Positions 48,685-57,285 of a stretch of 63,707 bases of DNA are shown here, one piece after another (positions within the stretch are counted from its first letter, which is position 1; every line of letters begins with the position of its first letter). The position numbers and the translations under genes are program-made. The notes beneath the pieces are model-generated. The model saw only the letters and a program-made list of their open reading frames with translations, was not told where the DNA came from and searched no databases. Location: the IMG/VR virus record IMGVR_UViG_3300030520_000019, positions 1 through 63,707 of that record; one strand, given 5' to 3'. The stretch is from a virus.

Positions 48685-48929
48685 AAGCGATTCTGACCGC
48701 CACCCGCCGCCCCATGCTTGCGGGTACCATGACCCGGCAAGAGCTGGTGCGCGAAGCTGAGCATGCGTTTCCATATCCTTCACCCATCGTGCAGCGCATG
48801 ATCGAGGAGCTGCGGGGTGAAATGACTCCCCTCAAAGGCAACAAGGCAATGCCCATCATCGAGCACGTTCACGGCGAAGGCCAGTGCCCCGCGTGCGGCG
48901 CCCATCTCAACATCGATCTGCAAGGCTGA
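48681..48929 (+). CDS. Hypothetical protein with C-terminal CxxC (82 aa)
   Basis: The start overlaps the ligase stop (ATGA). An 82-aa protein, helical, ending GQCPACGAHLNIDLQG, which may be half of a zinc site. No family is recognised. Confidence 0.5.
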   Translation: MKAILTATRRPMLAGTMTRQELVREAEHAFPYPSPIVQRMIEELRGEMTPLKGNKAMPIIEHVHGEGQCPACGAHLNIDLQG

Positions 48930-48933
48930 CCAC

Positions 48934-49767
48934 ATGAGCTTCCTTCAGCAAGTCACAAGGGGTCCTTCCCGTGCCGGTATTCGCGTCGTCGTTGCGGGTC
49001 TCGAAAAGATGGGCAAGTCGACGTTCTGCGCCGGTGCGCCGGGTGTTCTGTTGGTACCGTTGGAAGTCGGCTACGCAGGTCTTACCTGTGACAAGACCCC
49101 GATGATCCAGACGTACGAAGACTTCATGCTGTTTCTGCAGGAAGTGACGACCATGGCCCAGCGCGGCCAGTTCGCATACCGTACCATCGCCTTTGACAGC
49201 GCCACGGCCCTCGAGCGCATGATTCACGACTACGTGCTGCGCATCGACACGGCCAAGACCAAGACGAGCACGATGGAAAGCGCTCACGGTGGCTACGGCA
49301 AGGCGTACACGCTGTCGAACACGATTTTCGACACGGTACTGAAGACACTTGACCAACTAGCAGTCTACGCTGGCATCAACACCGTCTTCACCTGCCACGT
49401 CTTCTCGAACAAGGTGTCTGATCCGACGGCCGGCGAGTATGACAGCTGGGACCTGCTGTTGCACAGCCCGAAGAATAGCAAGACGTACGGCAAGAGGGAA
49501 CTGATGACGCAGTGGGCTGATGTGATTGGCTTCCTGTACGAACCCGTCTTTCTGATCAGCAGCGATGACAAGAAGGGCATGACTCGTGCCACTTCGCAAA
49601 ACAAGGGTCGTATGCTGGCCCTGTCCCGTACGCCGTCGTACACGGCGGGCAATCGCTTCGGCATCATGGGCGAGGTGGCATTGCCGACCCCGCCCAACAA
49701 TGCCTGGAACGCGTTTGCGCACGCCTTGTACACGACGTGCGGAATCGATCTGTACACGCGCACTTGA
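48934..49767 (+). CDS. Sak4-like RecA-fold ATPase
   Basis: A 277-aa ATPase with Walker A GLEKMGKST (22-30) and Walker B YRTIAFDSATAL. NTVFTCHVFSNK and the later WADVIGFLYEP match the AAA_24/Sak4 group of phage single-strand annealing or recombination ATPases. It lies directly upstream of a DUF669 protein, its usual partner. Confidence 0.82.
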   Translation: MSFLQQVTRGPSRAGIRVVVAGLEKMGKSTFCAGAPGVLLVPLEVGYAGLTCDKTPMIQTYEDFMLFLQEVTTMAQRGQFAYRTIAFDSATALERMIHDYVLRIDTAKTKTSTMESAHGGYGKAYTLSNTIFDTVLKTLDQLAVYAGINTVFTCHVFSNKVSDPTAGEYDSWDLLLHSPKNSKTYGKRELMTQWADVIGFLYEPVFLISSDDKKGMTRATSQNKGRMLALSRTPSYTAGNRFGIMGEVALPTPPNNAWNAFAHALYTTCGIDLYTRT

Positions 49768-49826
49768 ATCAAAATGCGGTAAGTCATGGGCACCGCTCTT
49801 AAGCCCTAGAAAAAGGAGAATGCCCC

Positions 49827-50576
49827 ATGGGCGTCGTAATCAACTTCGACAGTACGTCTGTCGTCCCGTCGACTGGCGTCATGGACGCCATGCCTGCCGG
49901 CTGGTATATCGCGGCAATGGATCAGTCCGATTCCAAGCCCACCAAGGACGGCAGCGGCATGTATCTCGAGCTGCGCTTCGACATTCTCGACGGCCAGTAC
50001 AAGGGCCGCAAGGTGTTCGCGCGTCTAAACGTGAAGAACAACAATCCGCAGGCGGTCGAGATTGCATACAAGGATCTCGCCGCCATCTGCCATGCTGTCG
50101 GCGCTGTCGGGCTGGTGCAGTCTACCGACATGCTGCACGGCCGCCCGCTGAAGCTGAAGCTCAAGGTTCGCCCGGCAACCGGCGAGTACGAAGCGAACAA
50201 CGAGATCTCCGCGTATCGCAACGTCAATGACCAGACGGCTGTCAATGGCGCTGCTGCGGCCGGTCAGGCTGTCAACCCCGGCATGCCTGCCAACTTCCCG
50301 CCCCCGGCACAGACGGGCAACTGGGCACCCGCACAGGGCGGCCAGCCGGCCCCGCAGCAAGGCTATGCGCCCCCGCAGCAACCGGCTCAAGGGCAACCCA
50401 GCTACCAGCCGCCGCAACAGCCCCAGCAGCCCGCCCAGGGTCAGCAGTGGCAACAGCCCCAGGGCGGCCAGCCGTGGCAGCCCCCGCAGCAACCGGTCCA
50501 ACAGCCGCAACAGCAGTTCGCACAGCCGCAACCCGGCGGCAACCCGGCCGCGAACCAGCCGCCGCCCTGGGGCTGA
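49827..50576 (+). CDS. DUF669 protein, SSB-like, with Gln/Pro-rich tail
   Basis: A 249-aa protein. Residues 1-135 match DUF669: VVINFDSTSVVPSTG, LELRFDILDGQYKGRKVF and RLNVKNNNPQAVEIA. The last 105 residues are a disordered Gln/Pro/Gly tail ending PPPWG, resembling the linker of single-strand binding proteins but without the acidic tip. It probably coats ssDNA with the Sak4-like ATPase. AAAAAGGAG precedes the ATG. Confidence 0.82.
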   Translation: MGVVINFDSTSVVPSTGVMDAMPAGWYIAAMDQSDSKPTKDGSGMYLELRFDILDGQYKGRKVFARLNVKNNNPQAVEIAYKDLAAICHAVGAVGLVQSTDMLHGRPLKLKLKVRPATGEYEANNEISAYRNVNDQTAVNGAAAAGQAVNPGMPANFPPPAQTGNWAPAQGGQPAPQQGYAPPQQPAQGQPSYQPPQQPQQPAQGQQWQQPQGGQPWQPPQQPVQQPQQQFAQPQPGGNPAANQPPPWG

Positions 50577-50586
50577 CGCCGTGCTA

Positions 50587-50608
50587 CCCGGCTTCGGCCG
50601 GGTTCTTT
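50587..50608 (+). terminator. Hairpin terminator after DUF669 gene
   Basis: CCCGGC, TTCG, GCCGGG, then TTCTTT. It is a moderate intrinsic terminator that may reduce downstream expression. Confidence 0.6.
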
Positions 50609-50630
50609 CCTCAACTTTAAGGAGTCCAAC

Positions 50631-50924
50631 ATGGACGAGCAAGATCCGAACGCTGGCAAGGGCCAGGAAGACACGCAGAGCAAGAACGAACCGAAGGGCG
50701 GCACCATCGTTGACAAGACGCTGGCCGACATCAAGGCCGATGCGGACAAGCTGGCCGGTACCGTCGAGTCCGACGGCAAGGATGCGGCGAACGCCGTCGA
50801 AACCAAGGTGCGTCACGCCGGCCACGATGTGCTGGACGAGATGGAGCAACACCTGAGCCAGTTCGGTCACTACGAAGTGGCCGTGTATCACGGGTTCCTG
50901 CAACGCCTGCGCAACCTGCTGTAA
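50631..50924 (+). CDS. Acidic hypothetical protein (97 aa)
   Basis: A 97-aa acidic protein with a strong AAGGAG. The N-terminus is disordered, and residues 28-65 form an amphipathic repeat-like helix (LADIKADADKLAGTVES) reminiscent of LEA/YtxH-like helices. The C-terminal helix is HGFLQRLRNLL. No function is known. A CGGGGC/GCCCCG hairpin follows at 50952-50968. Confidence 0.55.
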   Translation: MDEQDPNAGKGQEDTQSKNEPKGGTIVDKTLADIKADADKLAGTVESDGKDAANAVETKVRHAGHDVLDEMEQHLSQFGHYEVAVYHGFLQRLRNLL

Positions 50925-50997
50925 GTCGGCCGCGTCAGCGTTCGAACGTGCCGGGGCCTTGCGCCCCGAATTCATCTGTACTTCGAAAGACATCAAC

Positions 50998-51624
50998 ATG
51001 AAGTTTCACGAATACCAGCCGCTTGCCATGCGCACGGCCAAGATGTTTCCGTCTCTGGAAATGAACCTGATCCACGCTGCGCTGGGCATCGGCAGCGAGA
51101 TCGGCGAACTGGCCGAGACGGTCAACGGCATCTGGATGGATCTCGAGACCGCCACCCATTCGGGTACTGGCGGCCTGTCCAACATCCAGGAAGAGATCGG
51201 CGACGCCGCGTGGTACGCACAGCTCGCGTGCGCGCACCTGGGCTGGCAGTTCCACGAGCTGATCGTGTGGGACCAGCAGGCCATCCGCGACCTCAGCTAC
51301 CCGCTGTTCAAGGCATCCAGCACCCGCAGCCCCGTCGCCGTGCACGAGTGCGCCGTCGCATTCAGCGGCGAGATCCTCACGATCATCAAGGCAAATGCAA
51401 TCTACAGCAAGACGCTCAACGAGGAGAAGCTGAAGCAGAACCTCGCGCTGTTCATCACGTCGCTGGCCTACCTGAGCGAGATCTACGAGGTCAAGTTCGA
51501 GGCCGCACTCGAGCACAACATCGACAAGCTCCGCAAGCGCTACCCGAACAAGTATAGCGACGCCGACGCGCTGGCACGCGCCGACAAGGCGGCCGAAGAC
51601 TTCAACAAGGCCACGCCCACGTGA
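50998..51624 (+). CDS. MazG-like nucleotide pyrophosphohydrolase
   Basis: A 208-aa protein. GIGSEIGELAE and NIQEEIGDAAWYAQLAC supply the EExxE and ExxD metal motifs of MazG/all-alpha NTP pyrophosphatases. The C-terminal NIDKLRKRYPNKYSDADAL is typical of phage members. A 90-residue helical insertion lies between. It may cleanse or balance dNTPs, or alter ppGpp signalling. Confidence 0.85.
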   Translation: MKFHEYQPLAMRTAKMFPSLEMNLIHAALGIGSEIGELAETVNGIWMDLETATHSGTGGLSNIQEEIGDAAWYAQLACAHLGWQFHELIVWDQQAIRDLSYPLFKASSTRSPVAVHECAVAFSGEILTIIKANAIYSKTLNEEKLKQNLALFITSLAYLSEIYEVKFEAALEHNIDKLRKRYPNKYSDADALARADKAAEDFNKATPT

Positions 51625-51812
51625 GCGTCGACGATCGGGCCGACCAAGAGGTCAACGGCCCTGTCCTCGCTTCACAAATAGCCGCAGCGCAAAAACGTGC
51701 TGCGGCTATTCCTGCCGGTACACCCGGCGAATGCGAGCACTGCGATGAACCGTCGCTGCGTCTCGTCAACAAGGCGTGTGCACGATGTCGAGATCGTTTG
51801 CATTTGCCCTAA
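51621..51812 (+). CDS. DksA/TraR-like C4 zinc-finger protein (63 aa)
   Basis: A GTG start overlapping the previous stop. A 63-aa protein ending CEHCDEPSLRLVNKACARCR, the C4 zinc finger of the DksA/TraR group. These proteins can act on RNA polymerase. A short phage version may modulate host transcription. Confidence 0.65.
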   Translation: MSVDDRADQEVNGPVLASQIAAAQKRAAAIPAGTPGECEHCDEPSLRLVNKACARCRDRLHLP

Positions 51813-52039
51813 TCGCAGTGTGCGCGTATACGTACGCGCTGCTAGAATTAGGGTTCGCTGTCGGGCAGTGGAAGCAACGGCTCGCTGAGCCTGTGCCGGC
51901 CGCTTGCCCGGCACCCAAGACCGAACCCGAACGCTGCATGGCGTTCTGGTTCGGCAGAGATTCCGTGCGCGACAAGGATTCGTTGCGCCGTCAAGTATGT
52001 GGTCAGGACTCCCGTGACAGCCATCCGCCTCGCAAATAA
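51785..52039 (+). CDS. Membrane-anchored small protein (84 aa)
   Basis: It overlaps the upstream gene by 28 bases. Residues about 4-28 are hydrophobic (FAFALIAVCAYTYALLELGF), and a Pro/Cys/Arg-containing tail follows. It may be periplasmic. The start at 51785 is the best ATG but lacks a strong ribosome site. Confidence 0.45.
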   Translation: MSRSFAFALIAVCAYTYALLELGFAVGQWKQRLAEPVPAACPAPKTEPERCMAFWFGRDSVRDKDSLRRQVCGQDSRDSHPPRK

Positions 52040-52982
52040 CACCCTCGCCGCTATCGAAGCGGCGCTCGTAGCCGACCAAGGCGCTAAGTTTCGCGGTCTT
52101 GAAGGCAAGGTGTTTCCACACATGTCGGACGCCTACCGTGACGAACCGGAAGAAGGTTTTCGGTCACACCTGGGCGCCTCACTGCTGGGCGGCGAATGCG
52201 CGCGCGACCTGTGGTACGGGTTCCACTGGTACCACAAGGGCAAGTTCAACGGCAAGACGCTTCGGTTATTCAACCGTGGACATCTTGAAGAAGCCCGGTT
52301 CATTGCGTTGCTTCTTATGATCGGGGTGCAAGTCTACCAGCAGGATGCCGAAGGTAAGCAGTACCGCATCAGCGAGCTAGGCGGCCACCTGGGCGGCAGC
52401 GGCGACGGCGTGGGCATCGGCGTACCCGACAACCCTGGCGGCCCCAGCTTGCTTGAGTTCAAGACGCACGGTGAAACGTCGTTTGATGAACTCGCTGGCA
52501 AATCCTGGCGCAAGGTACACGCCGGCCTATGCGACCCGCGCGAACCGCAACTGCCCTTCGACGGCAAAGGCGTGCGCGCCGCCAAGTTCGAACACTTTGT
52601 GCAGATGCAGACGTACATGCGCAAGATGGGCATCATGTGCGGGCTGTACATGGCCGTCAACAAGAACACCGACGACATCTACGCTGAGATCGTTCTGCTC
52701 GATGCCGACTTCGCTGACCAGTTCTTGCAGCGTGGGCGGCAGGTGATCATGATGGCCGATCCGCCTAAGAAGCTGAGTGAGTCACCGGGCTGGTACGGGT
52801 GTAAGTGGTGTAACCACAAGCCAGTCTGCCACCTGAAGGCGGTGCCGGAAGTGAACTGCCGGACGTGCCGGTTCAGCGAACCCGTTGCCGACGGCACCTG
52901 GGTGTGCGTCAATCCGGTGGCACCCGGCCCGATTAACAAGGCTACCCAGCTCAAGGGGTGCAGCCACTACGAGGTGCGTTGA
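52014..52982 (+). CDS. RecB/Cas4-like PD-(D/E)XK nuclease
   Basis: A 322-aa nuclease. HLEEARFIALL, GSGDGVGIGV and LLEFKTHG provide the Glu, Asp and Glu-x-Lys active site. A C-terminal Cys cluster (CKWCNHKPVCH, then CRTCRFS) may hold zinc or an iron-sulfur cluster. AGGA lies before the GTG at 52014; 51999 is an alternative start. It precedes and overlaps the SF2 helicase start, suggesting a helicase-nuclease pair. Confidence 0.82.
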   Translation: MTAIRLANNTLAAIEAALVADQGAKFRGLEGKVFPHMSDAYRDEPEEGFRSHLGASLLGGECARDLWYGFHWYHKGKFNGKTLRLFNRGHLEEARFIALLLMIGVQVYQQDAEGKQYRISELGGHLGGSGDGVGIGVPDNPGGPSLLEFKTHGETSFDELAGKSWRKVHAGLCDPREPQLPFDGKGVRAAKFEHFVQMQTYMRKMGIMCGLYMAVNKNTDDIYAEIVLLDADFADQFLQRGRQVIMMADPPKKLSESPGWYGCKWCNHKPVCHLKAVPEVNCRTCRFSEPVADGTWVCVNPVAPGPINKATQLKGCSHYEVR

Positions 52983-54709
52983 TGGGACTAACTAAGGTTC
53001 CGCGCAACTATCAAGTTGCGGCGCATGACTCGATCTATGCCTATTTTCGGGAGAAAAAAGGTAATCCCGTGATTGCGCTGCCCACGGGCACGGGCAAGGC
53101 GCTGGTCATTGCCATGTTTTTGATGTCTGTGCTGCGCCAGTGGGCCAGCCAACGCATTTTAGTGCTGACGCACGTGAAAGAATTGGTCGCCCAAAACCAT
53201 GCGGAACTAAAGGAACTATGGCCCGAGGCCCCGGCCGGTATCTTCAGTGCCGGCCTCGGCAAGAAAGAGACGTACTACCCTATCACATTCGCCGGCATTG
53301 CTTCGATTGTGAAGATGCTGCACTTGTTCGGGCGCATTGATCTCATCATCATTGACGAAGCACACCTCGTCAATCCTACCGAAGAGACGATGTACAAGGC
53401 ACTCATTGAAGAGCTGCTGCTACGCAACCCGGCGCTGAAGGTGATTGGCCTGACGGCAACCCCGTACCGGCTGGGGCATGGGAAGATTACCGAAGACGGC
53501 ATTTTCACAGATGTCTGCTTCGACATGACAACCATGAAGGCATTCAACTGGTTGCTTGAACAAGGCTTCCTTGCGCCGCTGGTGCCGAAGCAGATGAAGG
53601 CGCTGATCGACACCGATGGCGTGGGCCTGATTGCTGGCGAGTTCAACAAGGCGAAGCTTGAACTTGCGGTAAACAAAGACGAGGTGACAGAAGCTGCACT
53701 GCGCGAGTGCATGGAGCACGGGCACGACCGCAAGCACTGGCTAATCTTTGCCAGCGGCATCGAACACGCGCACAAGATTGCAGATATGCTAAACTTGATG
53801 GACGTCTCCACCGTTTGCGTGCACAGCAATACCAAAGCGTTCCCCATGTCGGACACGCAGCGGGACGACAACATTAAAGCCTTCAAGGCCGGGGCTGTGC
53901 GGTGTGTGGTCAATAACAATGTGCTCACAACCGGTTTCAACTACCCTGCCATCGACATGATTGTCATGCTGCGGCCCACCATGTCGACTGTGCTGTGGGT
54001 GCAGATGCTGGGGCGGGGGACACGCCCCTGGGAAGGAAAGGAAGACTGCCTTGTGCTCGACTTCGCGCGAAACAGTCTGCGCCTTGGGCCTATCAACGAC
54101 CCCGTCATCCCGCGCAAGAAGGGCGAAGGCACTGGCGAAGCTCCAGTCAAGCTGTGCCCTTCGTGTGAGACATATGTCCACGCAACACTCAAGATCTGCC
54201 CCGAGTGCAAGCACGAATTCATCTTCATGCACAAGCTCGACCAGACGGCGGGCACGGCCGAACTCATCAAGGTTGATCTGCCGATCACCGAAGTGTTTCC
54301 GGTTGACCATATGACATTTAGCATCCACATGAAGGCTGGGGCGCCGGAGATGCTGAAGGTGTCATACTACAGCGGGTTGACGAAGGCGTTCTACGATTAC
54401 GTGTGCATCGAACATCAAGGCTATGCGCGTAAGAAGGCCGAGAAATGGTGGAAGCAGCGTTCGCATGAAAGCGAACAGGTGCCCAGCAAGACGCGCGAAG
54501 CGATCGAACTTGCCAGCGGGCTAAGACCGCCGACGCACTTGCGGGTGTGGATCAACAAGAAATATCCTGAGATCATGGAATACTGCTTCGACGGCACGGC
54601 GTTCGGCACGCAGCTAGACGACGGCAAGGTGGTTGACATAGTGGTACCGAACGCTGCACCGGCACCGCAGGTGCCCAGCAACTTGATGGATGACGATATT
54701 CCATTCTAG
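52982..54709 (+). CDS. Superfamily 2 helicase with SSB-like C-terminal tip
   Basis: A 575-aa DEAH-type helicase: motif I LPTGTGKA (Lys39), motif II DEAH (125-128), motif III LTATPYR, motif V NVLTTGFNYP and motif VI QMLGRGTRP. A zinc ribbon (CPSCETYV, then CPECKHEF) and a helical C-terminal domain follow. The last residues are MDDDIPF, identical in DDDIPF to the C-terminal tip of bacterial SSB, a docking peptide for host repair proteins. It overlaps the nuclease gene by one base. Confidence 0.92.
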   Translation: MGLTKVPRNYQVAAHDSIYAYFREKKGNPVIALPTGTGKALVIAMFLMSVLRQWASQRILVLTHVKELVAQNHAELKELWPEAPAGIFSAGLGKKETYYPITFAGIASIVKMLHLFGRIDLIIIDEAHLVNPTEETMYKALIEELLLRNPALKVIGLTATPYRLGHGKITEDGIFTDVCFDMTTMKAFNWLLEQGFLAPLVPKQMKALIDTDGVGLIAGEFNKAKLELAVNKDEVTEAALRECMEHGHDRKHWLIFASGIEHAHKIADMLNLMDVSTVCVHSNTKAFPMSDTQRDDNIKAFKAGAVRCVVNNNVLTTGFNYPAIDMIVMLRPTMSTVLWVQMLGRGTRPWEGKEDCLVLDFARNSLRLGPINDPVIPRKKGEGTGEAPVKLCPSCETYVHATLKICPECKHEFIFMHKLDQTAGTAELIKVDLPITEVFPVDHMTFSIHMKAGAPEMLKVSYYSGLTKAFYDYVCIEHQGYARKKAEKWWKQRSHESEQVPSKTREAIELASGLRPPTHLRVWINKKYPEIMEYCFDGTAFGTQLDDGKVVDIVVPNAAPAPQVPSNLMDDDIPF

Positions 54710-54741
54710 GTAGACGGGATGTAACAAGTTGTAATATCGGC

Positions 54742-54770
54742 TTGTGTGGTTGTCAAGAGCTCTATACAGT
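54742..54770 (+). promoter_or_regulatory. Promoter candidate before deazaguanine-region genes
   Basis: TTGTGT (54742-54747), 17 bases and TACAGT (54765-54770) in a 120-base intergenic gap. It shares both boxes with the candidates at 40967 and 42319. Confidence 0.45.
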
Positions 54771-54829
54771 GCAACTCATCCGGCTGCAACCGCTGCCGGT
54801 GTAACCCGCCAATCACTGGAGTACCCACC

Positions 54830-55732
54830 ATGCAAGCTCAAGCGCAAACCCTGATTCATCCGGTCATCCACTTCAAGCCGCAAGCCAAGTCGAACGCCAA
54901 GCGTTTTCTGGTCAAGACCAGCAAGGTCGCCGAAGACGATGTGCCGCTGTACCTGACGCAAGTCGACGGCGAATGGGGCACGTACACCAACGAGGCCGGC
55001 GAGCCGATCAAGATCGACAAGCTGGCGGGTGCCGTGGATCGTTCGATCATGCGCGAAATCGAGGCACACGTTTCGCCTGCGCAGGCTGCCGCCGAAGCGC
55101 GGGTCAATGCCCCGGCAATCACTACAGCTGACACGCCGGTCACCGTGCAAGCGGCTACCGAAGGCGTCGAGCACGCCATCCCCGACGCGCCGGCTGCCAT
55201 GGGCGGCTTCAGCGTGTTCAGCGCCCTCGGTGGCGCCCCCGTGCCCGCCGCTGCCACGGCTGCCAGCACCGTCGTGCGCGACGGCAAGGTGGTCGACCCC
55301 GACGCCCCTGCCGAACGCACCGACAAGGCTGTGCAAGCCGGCGATACGTGCCCGCTGTGCGGTGCCGACCACGCCAAGCAAACCGCCGCCAACGAGGGCG
55401 TGAGCCAGACCTGCGGCGGCTGCGGCAAGACCTACAGCATGGCGACGGGCCGCGAGGTGCGCATCGGCTACAAGCGCGATGACGTCAATCGCGGCTACAC
55501 CATCGAAAAGAACCGCGCCGAGCAAAACGGCGTGAAGCGACCGAGCGCAGGCACCCTGTGCGGCCAAGTGTGGGCCGCCCTGGACGCGGTGCACGCCACG
55601 CACATGCCGGTCGCCGCCGATCTCGACACCATCGCCACGGTCAACAACTGGAACCGGAACAACGTGTCGTGCGAGTTCTACCAGTGGCGCAAGTTTATGG
55701 GCATCAAGGGTCGCCAAGTCCGCGCCAAGTAA
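54830..55732 (+). CDS. Zinc-finger protein with QNGV/EFYxW domain (300 aa)
   Basis: A 300-aa protein. An N-terminal beta region (about 1-60), an Ala/Pro-rich linker, a zinc finger (CPLCGADHAKQ, then CGGCGKTY) and a C-terminal domain with EQNGVKRPSAGTLCGQVWAA and CEFYQWRKFMGIKG. The last part is shared with the 1580 and 56620 proteins. GGAG precedes the ATG. It may bind DNA. Its function is unknown. Confidence 0.72.
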   Translation: MQAQAQTLIHPVIHFKPQAKSNAKRFLVKTSKVAEDDVPLYLTQVDGEWGTYTNEAGEPIKIDKLAGAVDRSIMREIEAHVSPAQAAAEARVNAPAITTADTPVTVQAATEGVEHAIPDAPAAMGGFSVFSALGGAPVPAAATAASTVVRDGKVVDPDAPAERTDKAVQAGDTCPLCGADHAKQTAANEGVSQTCGGCGKTYSMATGREVRIGYKRDDVNRGYTIEKNRAEQNGVKRPSAGTLCGQVWAALDAVHATHMPVAADLDTIATVNNWNRNNVSCEFYQWRKFMGIKGRQVRAK

Positions 55733-55744
55733 ACTACGAAATTG

Positions 55745-55758
55745 GCCGGGCAACCGGC
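55745..55758 (+). other. Hairpin with GCAA tetraloop
   Basis: GCCGG-GCAA-CCGGC, 12 bases after the preceding stop. It has no T-run. It is one of several GNRA-capped intercistronic hairpins in the plus block. Confidence 0.4.
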
Positions 55759-55813
55759 TTCGCGCTGCACCGACCCGTGCAAGCGGACAAACTGAAGATC
55801 ACGAGGTGACCAT

Positions 55814-56527
55814 ATGCACGTCCTCATCGACCTTACCAACATGCGCTTCGTATACGCGCACGAGAACCAGCGGCTGCTGTCGAGCCTCTGCCACATCGAG
55901 CTCAACGAGTGCGCTACCCTGCTGGGCGAAGGCTGCTCGCAGTACACCTATGCTCGCTTCACTGACCTCGAGCTCAAACTGCTGTACCGCAACACGTTCG
56001 GCGTCGACAGCATCTTCGGACGCGGCGGCACCATCCAAGTCATCATGGACAACGTGCCCGACCTGCCGCAAGTCGATGCCGATCCGTACGAAGCCTTGAT
56101 GCAAGCCGATAGCATTGCGGACAATGACGACTGGCATTACCGATACCTCAAGGGAAGCATGAAGCCCCAGATGCTGGAAGAAGCGTTCACGTACGTGCCG
56201 CTGCGCATGAAGCACATCCCAACGCAGGCCCCCAAGCCAGCGGCAAGCCCTGTGGCAGCCCCGCCAGCGGGCGATCGCCCTGCCGTCGGTACCGTACCAG
56301 CACCCCGGCCGGCTGCGGCCCCCAGCGCGCCGCGCCAGGGCGGCACCACTGCCATTATTTGGCAGGTTGCCGACGCCATGTGGGAAGCTGCTGGTAAGCC
56401 GACCGCACTGCCGACCGTGCTGGCGCTGCGCAAGACCATGATGTCGGAGCTTGAGGCCAAGCACAACGTCAAGAAAACAACGTCGTCAACCTCGCTGGGC
56501 AACTGGCAAAAAGCCCGTCTGCCTTGA
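55814..56527 (+). CDS. Hypothetical two-domain protein (237 aa)
   Basis: A 237-aa protein. Residues 1-135 form an alpha/beta region (MHVLIDLTNMRFVYAHENQR, then IQVIMDNVPDLPQ). A Pro/Ala linker follows. A C-terminal part (IIWQVADAMWEAAGKPTALP, ending LGNWQKARLP) looks like a distant copy of the shared domain of its neighbours. No family is recognised. Confidence 0.6.
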   Translation: MHVLIDLTNMRFVYAHENQRLLSSLCHIELNECATLLGEGCSQYTYARFTDLELKLLYRNTFGVDSIFGRGGTIQVIMDNVPDLPQVDADPYEALMQADSIADNDDWHYRYLKGSMKPQMLEEAFTYVPLRMKHIPTQAPKPAASPVAAPPAGDRPAVGTVPAPRPAAAPSAPRQGGTTAIIWQVADAMWEAAGKPTALPTVLALRKTMMSELEAKHNVKKTTSSTSLGNWQKARLP

Positions 56528-56535
56528 TGGAAGAA

Positions 56536-56564
56536 AGGGGTTGCCCACTCTGAGGCCAACCCCT
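56536..56564 (+). other. Intercistronic hairpin
   Basis: AGGGGTTG and CAACCCCT pair over 13 bases, 9 bases after the stop of the 55814 gene. No T-run follows, so it is not a clear terminator. Confidence 0.4.
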
Positions 56565-56619
56565 AAAGTACGAGTCCTGCATTCAACCGACGCAGCAACG
56601 TCACAACCGAAGGAACACC

Positions 56620-57279
56620 ATGAACCACCCGCAACACGCGCAGGCCGCTGCGCCGGCTTCGCAGCCGATCCCCGAACAACTGGCCGCCCAGAAGGCCGCA
56701 GCCGACGCGCAAGCCAAGGCCGATGCGGCTGCCGCGAAGCAGGCCGAGAAGGACGCCAAGGCGAAGGAGAAGGCCGAGAAGGCTGCCGCTGCCAAGGCCG
56801 AAAAGGAAGCCGCTGCCACCAAGAAGGCCGCCGACGCGCAAGCCGCAAAGGACGCCAAAGCTGCGGAAGCCAAGGCGAAGGCAGACGAGATCGCGAAGAA
56901 GAAGGCTGACGCCGAAGCCGCCAAGAAGGCCAAGGAAGATGAGAAGGCCGCCAAGGCGCAGAAGAAGATCGACGACGCGGCTGCGGCCAAGGCCGCCAAG
57001 GAAGCGGCGCGCCAGCCCGAGCAGAACGGTGTCCGCCGGCCGGGTCCCGAGGGCCTGTGCGGCAAGGCGTGGGCCGTGTTCGACGCCGAGTCGAAGCGCC
57101 TGGGCCAGCCGGTCACCATCGGTGACGCGCTGAAGGTCGGCGAACCGCAGAGCCTCAACGCGGGCAACATGCGCACCGAATACGCGCGCTGGAAGAAGTT
57201 CCATGGCCTGACCGGCGCGGTCGCCAAGCCCGCTGCCGCCCCGGTGCCGGCTCCGGCTGCTCAAGGCGCCACGGCCTAA
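56620..57279 (+). CDS. Ala/Lys-rich coiled-coil protein with QNGV domain (219 aa)
   Basis: A 219-aa protein. Residues about 20-130 are an Ala/Lys/Glu/Asp repeat helix like TolA or histone-H1-like proteins. The C-terminus (EQNGVRRPGPEGLCGKAWAV, then EYARWKKFHGLTG) is the domain shared with the 1580 and 54830 proteins. The basic helix could bind DNA or act as a long spacer. A strong terminator follows. Confidence 0.72.
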   Translation: MNHPQHAQAAAPASQPIPEQLAAQKAAADAQAKADAAAAKQAEKDAKAKEKAEKAAAAKAEKEAAATKKAADAQAAKDAKAAEAKAKADEIAKKKADAEAAKKAKEDEKAAKAQKKIDDAAAAKAAKEAARQPEQNGVRRPGPEGLCGKAWAVFDAESKRLGQPVTIGDALKVGEPQSLNAGNMRTEYARWKKFHGLTGAVAKPAAAPVPAPAAQGATA

Positions 57280-57285
57280 GAGCCT

